Shown here in pieces: positions 53,246 to 62,733 of a stretch of DNA of 64,000 bases. The stretch is from NCBI RefSeq assembly GCF_900113875.1, contig NZ_FORA01000003.1, positions 186,001-250,000 on the forward strand. Direction: 5' to 3'. The stretch is from Jannaschia pohangensis (GTDB lineage: Bacteria; Pseudomonadota; Alphaproteobacteria; Rhodobacterales; Rhodobacteraceae). How positions within the stretch are numbered: position 1 is the first letter of the stretch; each line of letters begins with the position of its first letter. The position numbers and the translations under genes were made by a program. Below the pieces are notes generated by a model, which did no database searches, was not told the origin of the DNA, and saw only the letters and a list, made by a program, of their open reading frames with translations.

Positions 53246-53809
53246 TCCGCGCAGGATCCCGGGCCAGGGCGGCTGCGGTGTCCACAGGCGCGGGCGCCAG
53301 ACGTCAACGCTCTCCTGCACGTCGCATTTCGTGATCTTCCAGCCCTCGTCGCGCCATTGCAGCCAGATTTCCTGCACGATGCACGACAGCAGATACTCCG
53401 GGATCGGTTCGCCCCGGTCCAGCATCGACCCCGCCCCATGCGCGCCCATGTCGATGAACAACACCTTGGTCATCCCGTTGAGCGACGGCCGACGCAGCAG
53501 GACCACGGGTGCCTCCCCGTTGCAGGCCACACCGCACAGGCGGCGCAGATCGGTCAGCCCGTCGAGGTTCTGCCAGCGGCGCAGCGCGATGACCTGCATG
53601 TCGGCAAAGGCCGGGTCGGCTGCGCGGTCCGGCCCGCGCCAGACGAACAGCCCCTCGGCCAACTGATCCGCGCCATCCCCGCTGATATGCAGGGTCTGAG
53701 GCACGGCGGGCACGAAAGCCCCCCGGACCACGAGGCCCGCCGCAAAGGCCAGCCCGAGGAAGACCGCAGCCCTAGCCGTCCTGACGAATCCGCGCGTTGG
53801 TGGGGTCAT
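53240..53809 (-). CDS. Hypothetical protein with N-terminal signal or anchor
   Basis: A 189-residue protein with a basic N-terminus and one hydrophobic segment (AAVFLGLAFAAGLVVRGAFV, about 14-33), so exported or membrane-anchored. The rest has a Cys pair (RRLCGVAC) and a Trp-rich C-terminus (EIWLQWRDEGWKITKC). I do not recognise the family. The first 38 bases overlap the end of the FAD/GcvT dehydrogenase on the same strand, an unusually long overlap; a later start would cut into the hydrophobic segment. Confidence 0.65.
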   Translation of the reverse strand: MTPPTRGFVRTARAAVFLGLAFAAGLVVRGAFVPAVPQTLHISGDGADQLAEGLFVWRGPDRAADPAFADMQVIALRRWQNLDGLTDLRRLCGVACNGEAPVVLLRRPSLNGMTKVLFIDMGAHGAGSMLDRGEPIPEYLLSCIVQEIWLQWRDEGWKITKCDVQESVDVWRPRLWTPQPPWPGILRGL

Positions 53810-56270
53810 AGGGGCTGTCCTCGGTCACTTCGGCATCCCACAGCTTGCGCTGCATCCTGACCTTCACCCTGGTGCCCGGCACCGCGAGGTCAGGGCGGAC
53901 ATAGCCCATGCCGATGCTTTTCCCAAATGCGACGGAATAGCCGCCCGAGGTCAGCCGCCCGATCTTCGTGTCCCCGTCATAGAGTGCCTCGCGCCCCCAG
54001 GGGTCGGCATCCGACGGCCCGTCGATCAGGAGCGTCACGCATTTCGAACGGATGCCGATCTTCTCCATCGCCGCCTTGCCGCGGAAGTCCTTGGACAGGT
54101 CAACGAAACGGTCCAGCCCGGCTTCGAGCGGAGTGGCGTCGCGGCCCAGTTCCGTGCCGAAGGCGCGATAGGATTTCTCCTGCCGGAGCCAGTTCTGCGC
54201 CCGCGCCCCGACCAGTTTCAGGCCATGCCCCTCGCCCGCTTCCATCAGCCGGTCGAACAGGTAGTTCTGCATCTCCATCGGGTGATGCAGTTCCCACCCG
54301 AGTTCGCCGGTATAGGCCACGCGGATCGCGTTGACCGGACACATCAGCAACTCCAGCCGCCGCGCGGACAACCAAGGGAACCGCTTGTTGGACAGGACCG
54401 TCGCCGGGTCGGCATCGCGCACGATCTCGTTCAGGATCGCGCGGGAATTGGGGCCGGCCAGCGCGAACACGCCGTGCTGCCCCGTGCAATCATCCAGCCA
54501 CATCGGCCCGAAGCGGTCCACATTGTCATTGATCGCCTGCGCCAGGTAATCGCTGTCATAGCTCTGCCAGGCACCGGCCGACACGAGGTAGAACGTATCC
54601 TCGGCCAGCCGCACAATCGTGTATTCCGTCCGCGTCGTCCCCGCATCGGTCAGCGCATAGGTCAGGTTGATGCGGCCCACCTTGGGCAGCTTGTTGGTCG
54701 TGAACCAGTCGAGGAAGGCCGCCGCCCCCGGACCGCGCAGCATGTGCTTGGTGAAGGCCGTGGCGTCGATCATGCCCGCCGTCTCGCGGATGGCCTTGGT
54801 CTCGTCCACGGCATGCTGCCACCAGCCGCCGCGCCGGAACGACCGCGCATCGTGGTCGAAACTGTCGGGGGCATCGAGGGGGCCGAAATAGTTGGGCCGT
54901 TCCCATCCGTTCACCTGCCCGAACTGCGCGCCCCGTGCCTTCATGCGGTCATAGCAGGGCGCGGTCTTCAGGGGGCGGCAGGCGGGACGTTCTTCATCGG
55001 GGTGGTGCAGGATGAAGACGTGGTCATAGGCCTCCTCGTTCTTGCGGGCGGCATATTCGGTGGTCATCCAGCGCCCGAACCGGCGCGGGTCGAGCGAGGC
55101 CATGTCGATCTCGGCCTCGCCCTCCACCATCATCTGGGCGAGGTAATACCCAGTGCCACCAGCCGCCGTGATGCCGAAGCTGAACCCCTCGGCCAGCCAC
55201 ATGTTGCGCAGGCCCGGCACCGGCCCGACCAGAGGATTGCCGTCGGGCGTATAGCAGATCGGCCCGTTGTAATCGTCCTTGAGGCCCGTGGTCTCGGATG
55301 ACGGAATGCGGTGGATGAAGGACATGTATTCCGCCTCGATCCGCTCCAGGTCGAGCGGGAAGAGGTCGGCGCGGAAACTGTCCGGCACGCCGTATTCGAA
55401 CCGGGCGGGCGCGTTCTTCTCATAGGGGCCGAGGATCCAGCCGCCCCGCTCCTCGCGCACATACCACTTGGCGTCGGCGTCGCGCAGGACGGGATGCTGC
55501 GGATTGGTCTTGCGGTATTCGACCAGCGCCGGATCGGGCTCGGTCACGATGTACTGATGTTCCACCACCACAGCCGGGGTCCGGATGCCCAGAAGCCGCG
55601 CCGTCCGCTGCGCATGGTTGCCCGTCGCGGTGACCACGTGTTCGGCGTGGATCACCATCTGTTCGTCAGTCGCGACCAGATTGCCGCCCTTTTCGGCCAT
55701 CTTGGTCACGGTGACGTCCCAGTGGTCGCCCGTCCAGGCATAGCCATCGACCTGCCAGCGCCGTTCGATCGTCACGCCGCGCTGCCGCGCGCCCTTGGCC
55801 ATGGCCATCGTGACGTCGGCGGGGTTGATATAGCCGTCCGTCGGGTGAAACAGCGCGCCCTTCAGGTCTTCGGTCCGCACCAGCGGCCAACGATCCTTGA
55901 TCTGGGCGGGGGTCATCCACTCATGGGGAATGCCGACGGTTTCGGCGGTCGAGGCATAGAGCTCGTATTCGTCCATCCGGTCCTGCGTCTGCGCCATCCG
56001 CAGGTTGCCCACGACCGAAAAGCCGGGGTTGAGACCCGTCTCCTCCTCCAGCGTCTTGTAGAACTTGACCGAATAGTCGTGAATGTGACTTGTCGCATAC
56101 CCCATGTTGAACAACGGCAGCAGACCCGCCGCGTGCCAGGTCGAGCCGGAGGTCAGCTCATCCCGCTCCAGCAGGACAACATCGGACCAGCCCGCTTTCG
56201 CCAGATGATAGGCGATCCCCGTCCCGACGGCGCCGCCGCCGACGACAAGGGCTTTGACATGGGTCTTCAT
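53772..56270 (-). CDS. FAD-dependent dehydrogenase with GcvT domains (dimethylglycine/sarcosine dehydrogenase-like)
   Basis: An 832-residue two-part enzyme. The N-terminal DAO domain has the FAD loop VVGGGAVGTG (9-18) and GSTWHAAGLL with His46, the covalent FAD attachment site in this family. The C-terminal half (about 430-832) is a GcvT/aminomethyltransferase folate domain (YTGELGWELHHP, DLSKDFRGK). It demethylates an N-methyl amine and passes the carbon to tetrahydrofolate. The exact substrate (dimethylglycine, sarcosine or another methylamine) is open. The start at 56270 (MKTHVKALVVGG) is the natural N-terminus. Confidence 0.88.
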   Translation of the reverse strand: MKTHVKALVVGGGAVGTGIAYHLAKAGWSDVVLLERDELTSGSTWHAAGLLPLFNMGYATSHIHDYSVKFYKTLEEETGLNPGFSVVGNLRMAQTQDRMDEYELYASTAETVGIPHEWMTPAQIKDRWPLVRTEDLKGALFHPTDGYINPADVTMAMAKGARQRGVTIERRWQVDGYAWTGDHWDVTVTKMAEKGGNLVATDEQMVIHAEHVVTATGNHAQRTARLLGIRTPAVVVEHQYIVTEPDPALVEYRKTNPQHPVLRDADAKWYVREERGGWILGPYEKNAPARFEYGVPDSFRADLFPLDLERIEAEYMSFIHRIPSSETTGLKDDYNGPICYTPDGNPLVGPVPGLRNMWLAEGFSFGITAAGGTGYYLAQMMVEGEAEIDMASLDPRRFGRWMTTEYAARKNEEAYDHVFILHHPDEERPACRPLKTAPCYDRMKARGAQFGQVNGWERPNYFGPLDAPDSFDHDARSFRRGGWWQHAVDETKAIRETAGMIDATAFTKHMLRGPGAAAFLDWFTTNKLPKVGRINLTYALTDAGTTRTEYTIVRLAEDTFYLVSAGAWQSYDSDYLAQAINDNVDRFGPMWLDDCTGQHGVFALAGPNSRAILNEIVRDADPATVLSNKRFPWLSARRLELLMCPVNAIRVAYTGELGWELHHPMEMQNYLFDRLMEAGEGHGLKLVGARAQNWLRQEKSYRAFGTELGRDATPLEAGLDRFVDLSKDFRGKAAMEKIGIRSKCVTLLIDGPSDADPWGREALYDGDTKIGRLTSGGYSVAFGKSIGMGYVRPDLAVPGTRVKVRMQRKLWDAEVTEDSPYDPTNARIRQDG

Positions 56271-56438
56271 GGGGCGCTCTCCGGTCCGATTTCCGCCTTT
56301 GTGCCGCCGCAATCCTGCCAATGGCGAAACGCGCGCGACACGGCGCGAAGCGAAAGCGACCTATGCGCCGGATTCCCCCTTGACCGGTTGCAAACAGGGC
56401 CCTCACCGTCGCTGGCAATGGAAAAAAGGAACCATCCC

Positions 56439-56627
56439 ATGTTTAGAAACGGCATTCTCCTCATCGTCCTGGGCACCGCCCTGTTCGCACTTCGCACCAT
56501 CATGGCCCGTGGCGGCATCCCCGCTGAAAGCGCGACCATGTTCCAGGCCATGCTCTTCGGCGCGGTCGCCCTGGGCATCCTGGGCGCAGCCCTGGCTCTC
56601 TTTGCCTACTCCAAGCGCGAGTCCTGA
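56439..56627 (+). CDS. Small hydrophobic membrane protein
   Basis: A 62-residue protein with two membrane spans (GILLIVLGTALFALRTIM and AMLFGAVALGILGAALALFAY). An AAAAAAGGA site lies upstream of the ATG. The family is not recognised. It lies alone between the FAD/GcvT gene (divergent) and the DUF1489 gene (convergent, 10-base gap). Confidence 0.65.
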   Translation: MFRNGILLIVLGTALFALRTIMARGGIPAESATMFQAMLFGAVALGILGAALALFAYSKRES

Positions 56628-56637
56628 GGGCCCGCGT

Positions 56638-57063
56638 CTAGAGCACGCCGATTTCCGCCAGGGCGACCGAAAGCTCTGGCGGCAACGCGCCTTCGGTGGC
56701 GCGCTCCGGATCCATGTCGATGGGCGCGTCCTCGGGCCGCAGATAGCGCCACCCCTGGAACGGTCGCTTGAGAGACGGGACGACCGGCACCAGCTCCGGG
56801 TCCAGCACGAAGGCACAGCGCAGGATGCCATCGTCGCCCAGTGCCTCGTCGAAGCGGAGCACTTTCTGGCGGCATTGGACCGCGCCCTTGATCACCCAAA
56901 AGATCGACCCTCCCGCCAACACCTCTTCGGCCCGTTTGGGCCACATCCGTGTGACGTGGCGTGGCAAACCGTCCTGATATCGGGCCCGAACCGTCCTCTG
57001 CCAATTGGCCAGGGTGTCGACAGATTCGGATCCGACGCTCAATTTGATGAGGTTCAGGGGCAT
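56638..57063 (-). CDS. DUF1489 family protein
   Basis: A 141-residue alphaproteobacterial protein starting MPLNLIKLSVGSESVDTLANW and containing RMWPKRAEEVLAGGSIFWVIKG and RPFQGWRYLRPEDAP, the recognisable DUF1489 blocks. The function is not known. It is divergent from nrdJ with a 78-base shared promoter region. Confidence 0.9.
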   Translation of the reverse strand: MPLNLIKLSVGSESVDTLANWQRTVRARYQDGLPRHVTRMWPKRAEEVLAGGSIFWVIKGAVQCRQKVLRFDEALGDDGILRCAFVLDPELVPVVPSLKRPFQGWRYLRPEDAPIDMDPERATEGALPPELSVALAEIGVL

Positions 57064-57141
57064 GTGATGACTCTCCGGCGTTGAGGGTATATCTAGAGCC
57101 TCTGACCCGTCGCGCAACCAACCCTTGGGGGTTCTCCACAG

Positions 57142-59406
57142 ATGTCTGACTTCGCCGCACCCATTGCCGAACAGATCTGGGACATGAAATACCGCCTGAA
57201 GGCGCAGGACGGGGCCGTCATCGACGCCACGATCGAGGCGACCTGGGACCGCATCGCCAAGGCCCTCGCCGCCCCCGAAGCGAACCCCGCCGAATGGGAG
57301 CCGCGATTCCGCGCCGCCCTCCAGGATTTCCGTTTCCTGCCCGCCGGGCGTATCGTCGCAGGGGCGGGCACGGGGCGCAGCGTCACGCTCTTCAACTGCT
57401 TCGTCATGGGCACCATCGAAGACAGCATGTCGGGCATCTTCGCTGCCCTGCGGGAAGCGGCCCTGACCCTTCAGCAGGGCGGCGGGATCGGCTATGACTT
57501 CTCGACCATCCGGCCCAGGGGCGCGGGGGTCAGCGGCGTGGCCGCCGATGCCTCGGGGCCCTTGTCGTTCATGGATGTGTGGGACGCGATGTGCCGCACG
57601 ATCATGTCCGCCGGGTCGCGGCGCGGCGCGATGATGGCAACCCTGCGCTGCGACCACCCCGATATCGAGGAGTTCATCGCCGCCAAGCGCGACCCGGCCA
57701 GGCTGCGTATGTTCAACCTGTCCGTCCTGATCACCGACCCCTTCATGGAGGCCGTGGCGGCGAATGCCGATTGGCACCTCGTGTTCGGCGGCCAGACGCG
57801 GCGGACGATCCGGGCGCGCGACCTCTGGGATGCGATCATGCGGGCGACCTACGACTATGCCGAACCGGGCGTGATCTTCATCGACCGCATCAACGCGACC
57901 AACAACCTGGCCTATGCCGAGACCATCGCCGCCACGAACCCCTGCGGCGAACAACCCCTGCCGCCCTATGGCGCATGTCTTCTGGGGTCGGTCAACCTGG
58001 CGCAGCTGGTCGCCGATCCGTTCACCGACGACGCCACGCTCGACACCGATGCCCTGGCCGATCTGACGGCGACCGCCATCCGGATGATGGATAACGTCGT
58101 CGACGCCAGCCGCTTCCCGCTCGAGGCGCAGGCCGAGGAGGCCCGCGCGAAACGCCGCATCGGTCTGGGTGTCACGGGTCTGGCCGATGCGCTGGCCATG
58201 ACCGGGCTGCGCTATGGCGCGCCCGAGGCGGCGGCGCAGACGGGCGAATGGCTGGAAGTGATGGCCAACGCCGCCTATGGCACCTCGGCCCGGCTGGCCG
58301 CCGAAAAGGGGGCGTTCCCGCTCTTTGATCGCGAGGCGATCCTCGCCGCGCCGATGGTCCAGCGCCTGTCCGATGTGACCCGCGCGGCCATCGCGGAACA
58401 CGGGTTGCGCAACGCGCTCCTGACCTCCATCGCGCCGACCGGCACCATCAGCCTTCTGGCGGGCAACGTCAGTTCGGGGATCGAGCCGATCTTCGCGCAG
58501 GAATACACTCGCAAGGTCCTGCAACCCGACGGCAGCCGCACCGAGGAGGTGGTCCGCGATTTCGCCGTCTCCGAATGGCGGCGTCTGCACGGCGATGCCC
58601 CCCTGCCTGACGCCTTCGTGTCGGTCGCCGACCTCGCCCCCGAAGATCACGTTCGGATGCAGGCGGCGGCGCAGGAGTGGATCGACAGCTCCATCTCCAA
58701 GACGATCAACGTGCCCGAAGACATCGACTTCGATGCCTTCAAGGACGTCTATCTGTCGGCCTGGGCGCAGGGCTGCAAGGGCTGCACGACCTATCGCCCC
58801 AATGCGATCACCGGCAGCGTGCTGAGCACCGAAGACCGCCCCAGACCCGCCGAAACCGAGGCCAAGGTCGTGCAGCTCTTCGCGCCCCTCGACCGGCCCG
58901 CGACGCTGACCGGCGAGACCTACAAGATCAAATGGCCGCAGTCCGAACACGCCCTCTACATCACGATCAACGATCTGGAAGTGGACGGCCAGCGCCGCCC
59001 CTTCGAGATCTTCGTGAACTCGAAGAACATGGAGCATTTCGCCTGGACCGTCGCCCTGACGCGGATGATTTCGGCGGTGTTCCGGCGCGGCGGCGACGTG
59101 TCCTTCGTGGTCGAGGAGTTGAAGGCCGTCTTCGATCCGCGCGGCGGAGCCTGGGTGCAGGGCAAATACGTGCCGTCCATCCTTGCGGCCATCGGCGGCG
59201 TGATCGAGCGGCACATGGTCGCCACCGGCTTTCTTGCGGGCGAAGGTCTGGGGCTCAAGACCGACCCGGTCGATCCGCGCGACCAGACCGATGTCGCCGC
59301 CGTCACCCTGCCGGGCCCGACCTGTCCCAGTTGCGGCAGCTTCGACGTCCACATGGCCGAGGGCTGTGCCACCTGCGCCAACTGCGGCTTCTCGAAATGC
59401 GGCTGA
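57142..59406 (+). CDS. nrdJ: Adenosylcobalamin-dependent ribonucleotide reductase (class II)
   Basis: A 754-residue B12-dependent ribonucleoside-diphosphate reductase. Active-site Cys residues lie in LFNCFVMGT and NPCGEQPLPPYGACLLGSVNL, the latter holding the thiyl Cys and Glu. The QQGGGIGYDFS and APTGTISLLAGN loops are typical, and the C-terminus has CxxC pairs (CPSC, CATCANC) for re-reduction. It makes deoxyribonucleotides with or without oxygen. No cobalamin riboswitch fits in the 78-base upstream gap. Confidence 0.95.
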   Translation: MSDFAAPIAEQIWDMKYRLKAQDGAVIDATIEATWDRIAKALAAPEANPAEWEPRFRAALQDFRFLPAGRIVAGAGTGRSVTLFNCFVMGTIEDSMSGIFAALREAALTLQQGGGIGYDFSTIRPRGAGVSGVAADASGPLSFMDVWDAMCRTIMSAGSRRGAMMATLRCDHPDIEEFIAAKRDPARLRMFNLSVLITDPFMEAVAANADWHLVFGGQTRRTIRARDLWDAIMRATYDYAEPGVIFIDRINATNNLAYAETIAATNPCGEQPLPPYGACLLGSVNLAQLVADPFTDDATLDTDALADLTATAIRMMDNVVDASRFPLEAQAEEARAKRRIGLGVTGLADALAMTGLRYGAPEAAAQTGEWLEVMANAAYGTSARLAAEKGAFPLFDREAILAAPMVQRLSDVTRAAIAEHGLRNALLTSIAPTGTISLLAGNVSSGIEPIFAQEYTRKVLQPDGSRTEEVVRDFAVSEWRRLHGDAPLPDAFVSVADLAPEDHVRMQAAAQEWIDSSISKTINVPEDIDFDAFKDVYLSAWAQGCKGCTTYRPNAITGSVLSTEDRPRPAETEAKVVQLFAPLDRPATLTGETYKIKWPQSEHALYITINDLEVDGQRRPFEIFVNSKNMEHFAWTVALTRMISAVFRRGGDVSFVVEELKAVFDPRGGAWVQGKYVPSILAAIGGVIERHMVATGFLAGEGLGLKTDPVDPRDQTDVAAVTLPGPTCPSCGSFDVHMAEGCATCANCGFSKCG

Positions 59407-59418
59407 GGGGCTGACCCC

Positions 59419-60324
59419 TCAGTCACGCAGCAACAGCAGCAGCGCCAGAACGGTCAATGCCACGCCGGCCAGCACGCCCAAGGGCGGGGCAGATGCCCCC
59501 AGGGCCATGTCCCAGACCGTCACCCAGGCGGGCACGAGGTAGGTATAGGCCATCACCTTCGACGCGGGCAGGCGCAGCGTAGCGAACTGCAACAGGGTGA
59601 AGGTCGCGGCCGAGGCGAAGACCGCCGTATAGACGACCGCCACCCAGACGCGCGGCGGCAGGTTGCCCCAATCGGTCGCCCCGATCGCGGGCGCGCCCAC
59701 CACGACCAACACGGCTGTCCCCGCCACCAGCGTGCCGAAGGTGAAGACCAGCGCGCTTTCGCCCCGGTTCAGCCGTCGCACCAGCGGCGTATAGATCGCG
59801 TGGGCCACGCAGCCGACAAAGAAGATCCGCTCTCCGAGGCCAATGTCGAAGGCCAGCAGCGCCGCTATATCAGCGCGAAAGATGACCCAGAGCGCGCCCG
59901 TGGCCCCCAGGGCCAGCGCCCCCGCCACCCGCAGGCCCGTGCGTTGTCGCAACAGAAGCCAGCCGAAGCCCGCCGCCATGATCGGGGTCAGGGTGAAGAC
60001 CGCCGCCGACGACACCGGGGCCGCCGTCTTCAGCCCCTCGAACATCAGGACGAAATAGATGGCGAAGATGCCGCCCAGAACCGCGTAGCGCCAGGGTGCG
60101 GCCAGCGCCGCCCGCGACCCCGCCCCGCGCCAGATCACGACGCCCCCGATCACGACCGAGGCCAGCGCGAACCGCACGGCGTTCAGGGCCAACGGCGCGA
60201 TATCGTTGGCCGCCGCCGCGCCAAGCGGAAACGACCCGGCGACCAGCGCCGAGAACAGAAGCATCGCCAGATGCCCCTGACGGGTCGGCGTCAGGCTTCC
60301 TGCGCCGGCCAGCGTTTTGCCCAT
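59419..60324 (-). CDS. EamA-family (DMT) transporter
   Basis: A 301-residue membrane protein with ten spans arranged as two EamA repeats (about 20-145 and 160-300), a drug/metabolite exporter of unknown substrate. The annotated ATG at 60324 lies inside the LysR gene (34-base overlap). An ATG at 60264 (MLLFSALVAGSF) with AGGGG upstream would give 281 residues and is equally possible. Confidence 0.85.
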   Translation of the reverse strand: MGKTLAGAGSLTPTRQGHLAMLLFSALVAGSFPLGAAAANDIAPLALNAVRFALASVVIGGVVIWRGAGSRAALAAPWRYAVLGGIFAIYFVLMFEGLKTAAPVSSAAVFTLTPIMAAGFGWLLLRQRTGLRVAGALALGATGALWVIFRADIAALLAFDIGLGERIFFVGCVAHAIYTPLVRRLNRGESALVFTFGTLVAGTAVLVVVGAPAIGATDWGNLPPRVWVAVVYTAVFASAATFTLLQFATLRLPASKVMAYTYLVPAWVTVWDMALGASAPPLGVLAGVALTVLALLLLLRD

Positions 60325-61184
60325 TCCTTCAGGAAGCTCAGACAGGTCTGGACCTTGGCCGTGCGGTGCAGATCAACGTGGGTCACCAGCCAGAGCTGGC
60401 TGTTCCACTCGGGGCGCGGCGCGAAGACCTGCACCACATCGTCGCGTCCGGCCTCGGCCCAGGTGGTCGAAAATCCGATGCCGATGCCCGCATGGATCGC
60501 CGGGGCGATCGCCGTCACCTGATTGACCTGAAACCCGATGTTCGCCGCCGGGACGTTGGCCTTGAGCCAGGCAAAGAATGGCGCGCGGGGCGTGTCGTCG
60601 GCCGATCCGATGAAGACATGGTTGCCGACATCCTCCAGGCTTTCGGGCATGCCGTGGCGCTCCACGTAATCCTTGGAAGCGTAAAGCGCGAACCCCTGAT
60701 TATAGAACTTCTGCGCCACGTTGTCGGGTTGATCCGGGGGGGAGCCCGCGCGCACGGCCACATGCGCCTCGCCGTATTCCAGCCGGAACACCCGCTCGTC
60801 GGTCAGGAACTTGACCCGCAGATCGGGATGCTCCTCCCGGAAGGCGGCCAGTGCCGGGGACAGCAGCGGGGCCAGCACGGCAATGGAGGTGATGATCAAC
60901 TCGCCCGTCACCTCGTTGCCGCGACCCTTGATGCGGTTGGCCAATTGCGCCAGCTGATCGTCGGTCGACTGCGCGACCTGCAACAGGTCGTTGCCCGCTT
61001 CGGTCGGCGTATAGCCCCGGGCATGTCGCTGAAACAGCTTGGTTTCCAGCTTCTGTTCCAGACTGTCGATGTGGCGGATCACCGTGGCATGATGCACGCC
61101 GAGGGCCTGGGCCGCGCCCGAAACCGTTCCCAGTCGGGCCACCTGAAACGCCGTCCGGACCTCGTCCCAATCATTGAATGCCAT
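60291..61184 (-). CDS. LysR-family transcriptional regulator
   Basis: A 297-residue LysR protein. The N-terminal helix-turn-helix (about 5-62: FQVARLGTVSGAAQALGVHHATVIRHI) is followed by a periplasmic-binding-like effector domain. Start 61184 has GGAG eight bases upstream. It is divergent from the azoreductase gene with a 213-base gap holding likely operators, so it probably controls that gene and is cotranscribed with the EamA transporter. Confidence 0.92.
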   Translation of the reverse strand: MAFNDWDEVRTAFQVARLGTVSGAAQALGVHHATVIRHIDSLEQKLETKLFQRHARGYTPTEAGNDLLQVAQSTDDQLAQLANRIKGRGNEVTGELIITSIAVLAPLLSPALAAFREEHPDLRVKFLTDERVFRLEYGEAHVAVRAGSPPDQPDNVAQKFYNQGFALYASKDYVERHGMPESLEDVGNHVFIGSADDTPRAPFFAWLKANVPAANIGFQVNQVTAIAPAIHAGIGIGFSTTWAEAGRDDVVQVFAPRPEWNSQLWLVTHVDLHRTAKVQTCLSFLKEWAKRWPAQEA

Positions 61185-61304
61185 CTGTGCATTTCTCCAC
61201 CAAACACCTGTCCTGTCGCTATCATCTGCGCGGCAGGCTTTCCAGTCCGCTATCGGAAATCGGCGCGCTTCCATCCCGCGGGGACGTCAAGGGTTTGGAA
61301 TCTG

Positions 61305-61356
61305 CAATTGCGCACAGAGACTCTGAGATCTGGCTCAATTGCGTTCGCAAACGCAA
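61305..61356. promoter_or_regulatory. LysR / azoreductase operator region
   Basis: Two CAATTGCG copies (61305-61312 and 61336-61343) are 31 bases apart, three helical turns. The second runs into a perfect inverted repeat, TTGCGTT-CGCA-AACGCAA (61339-61356). This is the multi-site layout LysR tetramers use in a divergent promoter, ending 41 bases before the azoreductase ATG. Confidence 0.45.
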
Positions 61357-61397
61357 AGGACACATTGGTTGGGCAACCCGTTCAAAGGACCGATCCC

Positions 61398-61976
61398 ATG
61401 CCCCACATCCTCCGTATCGACACGTCCGCCAAACCCGAAGGCTCCGTCACCGCGTCCCTTCTCGACCAGATCGAGGCGAGGATCGGCAAGGCGACCAACC
61501 GCCGCGACCTTGGCCGCGCCGCCGTCCCGCAGATCGATGGAACCTGGGTCGGCTCGAATTTCACACCCAGTGACCAGCGGACCGAGGCGCAGAAGGCCGC
61601 ATTGGCCCTGTCCGACGAACTGGTGGCCGAATTGCAGGCCGCCGATACGATCCTGATCGCCGTGCCGATCTACAACTTCACCGTTCCGGGCAGCCTCAAG
61701 GCCTGGATCGACCTGGTCTGCCGCGTCGGTGTCACGTTCAAATACACCGAAACGGGCCCCGTCGGCCTGCTGGAGGGCAAGCGCGCCATCGTGGCCGTCG
61801 CCTCGGGCGGCACGAAGGTCGGGTCGGAGATCGACTTCGCGACCCCCTACATGCGCCACATCCTCGGCTTCATCGGCATCACCGATGTGACCTTCATCGC
61901 CGCCGATCAGCTTGCGGTTCTTGGCGACGAATCGAAGACGCAGGCGGAGTCGCAGATCGAGACGCTTGCCGCCTGA
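61398..61976 (+). CDS. FMN-dependent NADH-azoreductase / quinone reductase
   Basis: A 192-residue flavodoxin-fold AzoR-type enzyme. RIDTSAKPEGSVT binds FMN phosphate. PIYNFTVPGSLKAWIDLVCR and VASGGTKVGSEIDF are the family active-site blocks. It reduces quinones or azo compounds with NADH and is usually induced by electrophiles. The divergent LysR gene supports such control. Confidence 0.92.
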   Translation: MPHILRIDTSAKPEGSVTASLLDQIEARIGKATNRRDLGRAAVPQIDGTWVGSNFTPSDQRTEAQKAALALSDELVAELQAADTILIAVPIYNFTVPGSLKAWIDLVCRVGVTFKYTETGPVGLLEGKRAIVAVASGGTKVGSEIDFATPYMRHILGFIGITDVTFIAADQLAVLGDESKTQAESQIETLAA

Positions 61977-62733
61977 CATTGCACCGACCGATCGCGTCCG
62001 GTCACCGTGACGCGCTTGGTGCAAGGCCGGATTGCCGCGCCCGTCCCGGAGGCGCGGCAGGATAGATAAATGCTCAACTGTTCCGCCGGTCGCGCCGAGG
62101 CACCGGCGGGCAGGCTGCCCGCCCCGCCTCCGGATCGACGACCGGAGATCGGTGTCGACGATGTCCACGCGAGCGGAAAACTGTGGCCCGTCACGGGGCG
62201 CCAGGTTGGCCCGGCCTCTCTCTGAGGGCCTTGCGAACCGGACGCCCGGGGCGAAGGTTCTTTCGCGCCGATATCCATGTCGGTTTTGCCATCGCGCACC
62301 ATCGTCCCGGTGGCCCTGTCCGAAGCGATGACCTTCCAGATGCGCCCGACGGCGTGGCGAAAATGCTTGAAAACGTCTGGCACATGGCCCGACATCGTCC
62401 GGTCGGTCGTCATGCCGCAACCCGTGGCAGGTGACCGCAACACGGCCCTGCACGTCCCCCCTCAGCTTGACCAAAGTTTCGTGACAAGGGTGCAACGGGC
62501 CGACACCGGCGAACCGGGCGACGTCTGACCGGGTCGGACGTCCCGTCCGCGAGGCAGACCGCCTTGACTCGGCGTCTCGCCCTGCGTATCCGCGTCGCAA
62601 TTCCGGAAGCTCGGCCTTCCGGTCCCCGCCGGTGCGGGGATCGCCCTCCGTCAGCGCATCGCGCCCACGGGGGCGTTTGTGCATTTCGCCGCGCGACCCC
62701 ACATCGGGGTCTCGCAACCCGAGGAGAGACGCG
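61977..62733. other. Long intergenic region before ffh
   Basis: About 757 bases without a convincing gene. Open frames exist on both strands (for example a 178-codon minus frame from 62443) but lack family features and look like GC-driven frames; a decayed gene is possible. At the left end TTGCACC (61979-61985) and GGTGCAA (62018-62024) enclose a smaller GCGTC/GACGC stem, perhaps the 3' structure of the azoreductase message. At the right end lies the ffh leader with its hairpins. Confidence 0.5.
62603..62711 (+). other. Four consecutive perfect hairpins in the ffh leader
   Basis: The stems are CCGGAAG/CTTCCGG (62603-62622), TCCCCGC/GCGGGGA (62623-62640), CGCCC/GGGCG (62662-62675) and GACCCC/GGGGTC (62695-62711). 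The first two are directly adjacent. They end 22 bases before the ffh ATG, leaving the GAGGAGAG ribosome site free. They may be an RNA leader with regulatory or stability function; none has a T-run. Confidence 0.5.

Noticed and set aside
53772-56270. DMSP demethylase DmdA
   Set aside because: It has GcvT domains, but the protein is far too long and carries an N-terminal FAD domain with the covalent-flavin His, which DmdA lacks.
57064-57141. Cobalamin riboswitch upstream of nrdJ
   Set aside because: The gap is only 78 bases and no B12-box-like sequence is seen.
61907-62443. Minus-strand 178-codon ORF before ffh
   Set aside because: It runs into the azoreductase gene, has no recognisable domain, and its composition looks like a GC-driven frame.
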